Assembly (NCBI RefSeq): GCF_004765815.2
Contig: NZ_SBIS02000007.1
Span: 124,001 to 188,000 of the forward strand
Origin: Halorussus salinus
Lineage (GTDB): Archaea > Halobacteriota > Halobacteria > Halobacteriales > Haladaptataceae
Length of the DNA stretch: 64,000 nt
Reading direction: 5' to 3'
Shown here piece after piece: positions 62,086 through 64,000 of this stretch; position 1 is the first letter of the stretch, and each line of letters begins with the position of its first letter. Made by a program: the position numbers and the translations under genes. Below the pieces are notes generated by a model. That model did no database searches and was not told the DNA's origin. It saw nothing but the letters and a program-made list of their open reading frames with translations.

Positions 62086-62829
62086 TCACTTGGGGCGACA
62101 AAACCACGGATAACCGCGCTCAGTCACTTCGTAGTCGAGTTGCTCGAAGAACGAACGAAGTTTTCCGTCACGTGTCTCGCCGTCGGAGATTTCGTGACGT
62201 TCGAAGTAGATATTCGGTTCGTAGTTCTGAATGACCTGTTCGGCACCTCGTAGGACTTCGAGACCTAGACCTTCTACGTCGATTTTCAGATAGTCCGGTG
62301 GTTCGATTTCACCGTCGGCAACGAGACCGTCGAGCGTCTCGACCGAGACGGTAGTGGTCCCGATTATCTCCTCGTCGCCGTACTTGGCGTTATACCTATT
62401 GAACGAGCTTCGTCCCGACTGAGACGACATGTAGAAAGTCGACTCGTCGGAGGCGCTGGACAGGCCGAGATTCATCGGTTCGATTCGGTCTGGGCTTGCA
62501 GAGGCCGCGACGTTTTTCCGGAATTTCTCGAACGTCTGGGGATTCGGTTCGAACGCGTAAACGCGACACCCCTTTTCGGCTAGCGGTAGAGAGTAATCGC
62601 CTACGTTTGCACCGATGTCAAGGACTACGTCGCCCGCAGAAGCCTCCGCGAGTATCGTTTCGAGCATCGGTTCGGACCCCGGCGGTTCGAGATTGTAACT
62701 CTTGTATCGGACCCCGTCGATTTCCTTTCCGAGTGGCCAAATCTCATACTCGTAGTTTGCCTCTTCGATTTTCCTCCCTATCGTTATCAGACTGTCTGGG
62801 AGATTGGACAATAGCTGTCTACTGGTCAT
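62086..62829 (-). CDS. FkbM-family SAM methyltransferase
   Basis: 247 residues. SAM motif I VLDIGANVGDYSLPLA, FEPNPQTFEKF, IEPMNLGLSSASDE, VSVETLDGL and KIDVEGLGLEVLRGA identify the FkbM family, which methylates hydroxyl groups of sugars or polyketides. Composition is more AT-rich than in the centre of the window. Placed among glycan genes on the opposite strand, it probably methylates a surface sugar. Confidence 0.9.
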   Translation of the reverse strand: MTSRQLLSNLPDSLITIGRKIEEANYEYEIWPLGKEIDGVRYKSYNLEPPGSEPMLETILAEASAGDVVLDIGANVGDYSLPLAEKGCRVYAFEPNPQTFEKFRKNVAASASPDRIEPMNLGLSSASDESTFYMSSQSGRSSFNRYNAKYGDEEIIGTTTVSVETLDGLVADGEIEPPDYLKIDVEGLGLEVLRGAEQVIQNYEPNIYFERHEISDGETRDGKLRSFFEQLDYEVTERGYPWFCRPK

Positions 62830-62955
62830 TCGGTGTGAACCTCGTAGCGTGTAGTATAAAAATAGGGGTTAAGTCGATTGCGGTATCCCTACCCGTGAAA
62901 TCACACCGACGCGACGAGCAACGCCGATACACGAAACTGTCGTCGTTCCGTATCG

Positions 62956-64000
62956 CTACTTTGTCAGTAATTCCTTATAGAGGGCTTCCGTGTCGTCGAG
63001 AAACCGTTCCTCGCTGAACCGAGTTTCCGCCCGTAGTCGGGCGTTTCGGCCGTATTGACGTCGGCGATCTGTCTCCGAAAGGAGTTCGTTGATAGCGTTC
63101 GCTAGTGCGGTCGAGTCCCGAGGAGGGACCGTCAGTCCGGTCTCACCGTCCTGACTCACCCACGGTACGCCGGACGGCAGGTCGGTGTTGACCACCGGCG
63201 TGCCATGAGCCATCGCCTCCAACTGGACGATGCCGAACGCTTCGCTCGGGACCGACGACGGGAGGACGAACACGTCGGCCCTGTTGTACAGGCGGTGGAG
63301 CTGTTCGTCGGTTACGTAGCCAAGGAACCGAACTCGCTCCTCAATACCAAGCGATCCGACATGGGCTTCGAGGGCCTCCCGCCGATCACCGTCGCCCGCT
63401 ATCAGAAGCGTAGCATCGACATCAACCATCGCCTCGACGAGATACTCTAATCCCTTGTAGTAGATGAGTCGCCCAGCGAACAGCAGGACCGGTTGCGAGT
63501 CATCCACCTCGGAGACAGCGGTCGAGTCGTCTTCGAAGCGATTTGCGTTGGAGCTGTCACTATCGAGGTCGGAAACGGGATACTCGTCGAGGTCCACGGC
63601 GAGGGGAATCACCTCGCACTTGTCCTCGTACTGTGGGAGAACCTGTGAGTGTTCAACCAGCGCGGGCGAGGTGGCGAGGATGCGGTCGGCGCGATCAAGG
63701 AAGCGTTCGAGAAACGGACGGTAAGCGCGGGCGATAGCCGCTTGTCGCACGATGTCGCTATGATAGGTCACGACGACAGTGACATCTGTCGGGGCAGTAG
63801 CGAGATGCGAAATCGCGGCGAGTGGGTGTGGAAGATGATAGTGAACCACATCGTGCGTACGAACGAGTCGTCGGATGTGGAGCGGGAGCGTCGGTGCGAG
63901 CGGTACCGAGAGAAGTTTACCGATACTGCCCACCCTATGAACCTGAACACTATTGACGCGGTCGCGTCTGCCGGTCCCCTGCGGGACGGCCGAGAGGACC
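62956..64000 (-). CDS. Family 4 (GT-B) glycosyltransferase, N-terminus beyond the right edge
   Basis: The reading frame stays open through position 64000, so the N-terminal Rossmann half is cut. Visible: THDVVHYHLPHPLAAISHLA, VVVTYHSDIVRQ, PLAVDLDEYP, VLLFAGRLIYYKGLEYLVEA (donor-site start), FLGYVTDEQLHRLY, VFVLPSSVPSEAFGIVQLEAMA with the E-x7-E motif, and NTDLPSG. It retains a GDP/UDP-sugar. The GTG at 63933 is not the true start; residues before it continue the family pattern. Confidence 0.9.
   Translation of the reverse strand, partial: VLSAVPQGTGRRDRVNSVQVHRVGSIGKLLSVPLAPTLPLHIRRLVRTHDVVHYHLPHPLAAISHLATAPTDVTVVVTYHSDIVRQAAIARAYRPFLERFLDRADRILATSPALVEHSQVLPQYEDKCEVIPLAVDLDEYPVSDLDSDSSNANRFEDDSTAVSEVDDSQPVLLFAGRLIYYKGLEYLVEAMVDVDATLLIAGDGDRREALEAHVGSLGIEERVRFLGYVTDEQLHRLYNRADVFVLPSSVPSEAFGIVQLEAMAHGTPVVNTDLPSGVPWVSQDGETGLTVPPRDSTALANAINELLSETDRRRQYGRNARLRAETRFSEERFLDDTEALYKELLTK

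Overview
The window looks like chromosomal DNA of a haloarchaeon (class Halobacteria). Supporting signs are the high GC content, very acidic proteins, many leaderless genes with a TATA box about 26-30 bases before the start codon, and marker genes: CetZ tubulin-like proteins, halocyanin, coenzyme F420 synthesis, class I HMG-CoA reductase, NucS, TrmY and AglF-type glycan genes. No rRNA, CRISPR array, transposase or integrase was seen. One tRNA gene was found, tRNA-Pro(CGG). The genus cannot be fixed from the sequence alone.

Layout. 0-11.4 kb: purC, the F420 genes cofH, cofG and cofC, a three-gene overlapping signal-transduction operon (REC-PAS-kinase, lone REC, REC-kinase) and, between cofG and cofC, an AT-richer two-gene cassette (OLD-type ABC ATPase plus TOPRIM protein) next to a leaderless micro-ORF and a TrmB-like regulator. 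11.6-23.5 kb: a cetZ gene overlapping a secreted membrane-anchored protein gene, an SDR epimerase, tmk, deoC, a mechanosensitive-type helix protein, a CaCA exchanger, a tRNA methylthiotransferase, a two-domain halocyanin, a CDF transporter and a HIT protein. 23.5-33.7 kb: a possible small RNA unit, a zinc-finger micro-protein, map, a large secreted protein built of pentapeptide-like repeats and Thr/Glu linkers, an Ntn asparaginase, icd, a helical-repeat protein behind a palindromic TATA box, a cupin and hmgA.

33.7-46.1 kb: a zinc-ribbon/wHTH protein, ribose-1,5-bisphosphate isomerase, a Tat-exported DUF302 protein, an M28 peptidase, an ABC-2 exporter pair, an AT-rich membrane-protein unit, a K+ channel with RCK domains, DUF2270, nucS and a P-loop kinase. 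46.2-54.7 kb: a GT2 glycosyltransferase, an M20 peptidase, an internally duplicated protein, a deaminase, tRNA-Pro, a LOG-like protein, trmY, a VapBC pair and a second cetZ. 54.8-64 kb: a surface-glycan region with an AglF-type nucleotidyltransferase, an STT3-like membrane protein that lacks the usual WWDYG motif, a sugar epimerase, a polyprenyl-phosphate sugar transferase, an FkbM methyltransferase and a GT4 glycosyltransferase cut by the right edge.

Cross-cutting structure. A dispersed intergenic repeat of about 130-150 bp occurs at least three times (31.3, 45.4 and 49.3 kb), with a shortened relative at 16.06 kb; no gene explains it. The strongest candidates for something undescribed are the ATPase-TOPRIM cassette (possible antiviral system), the secreted pentapeptide-type protein, the atypical STT3 protein in its glycan cluster and the repeat family.
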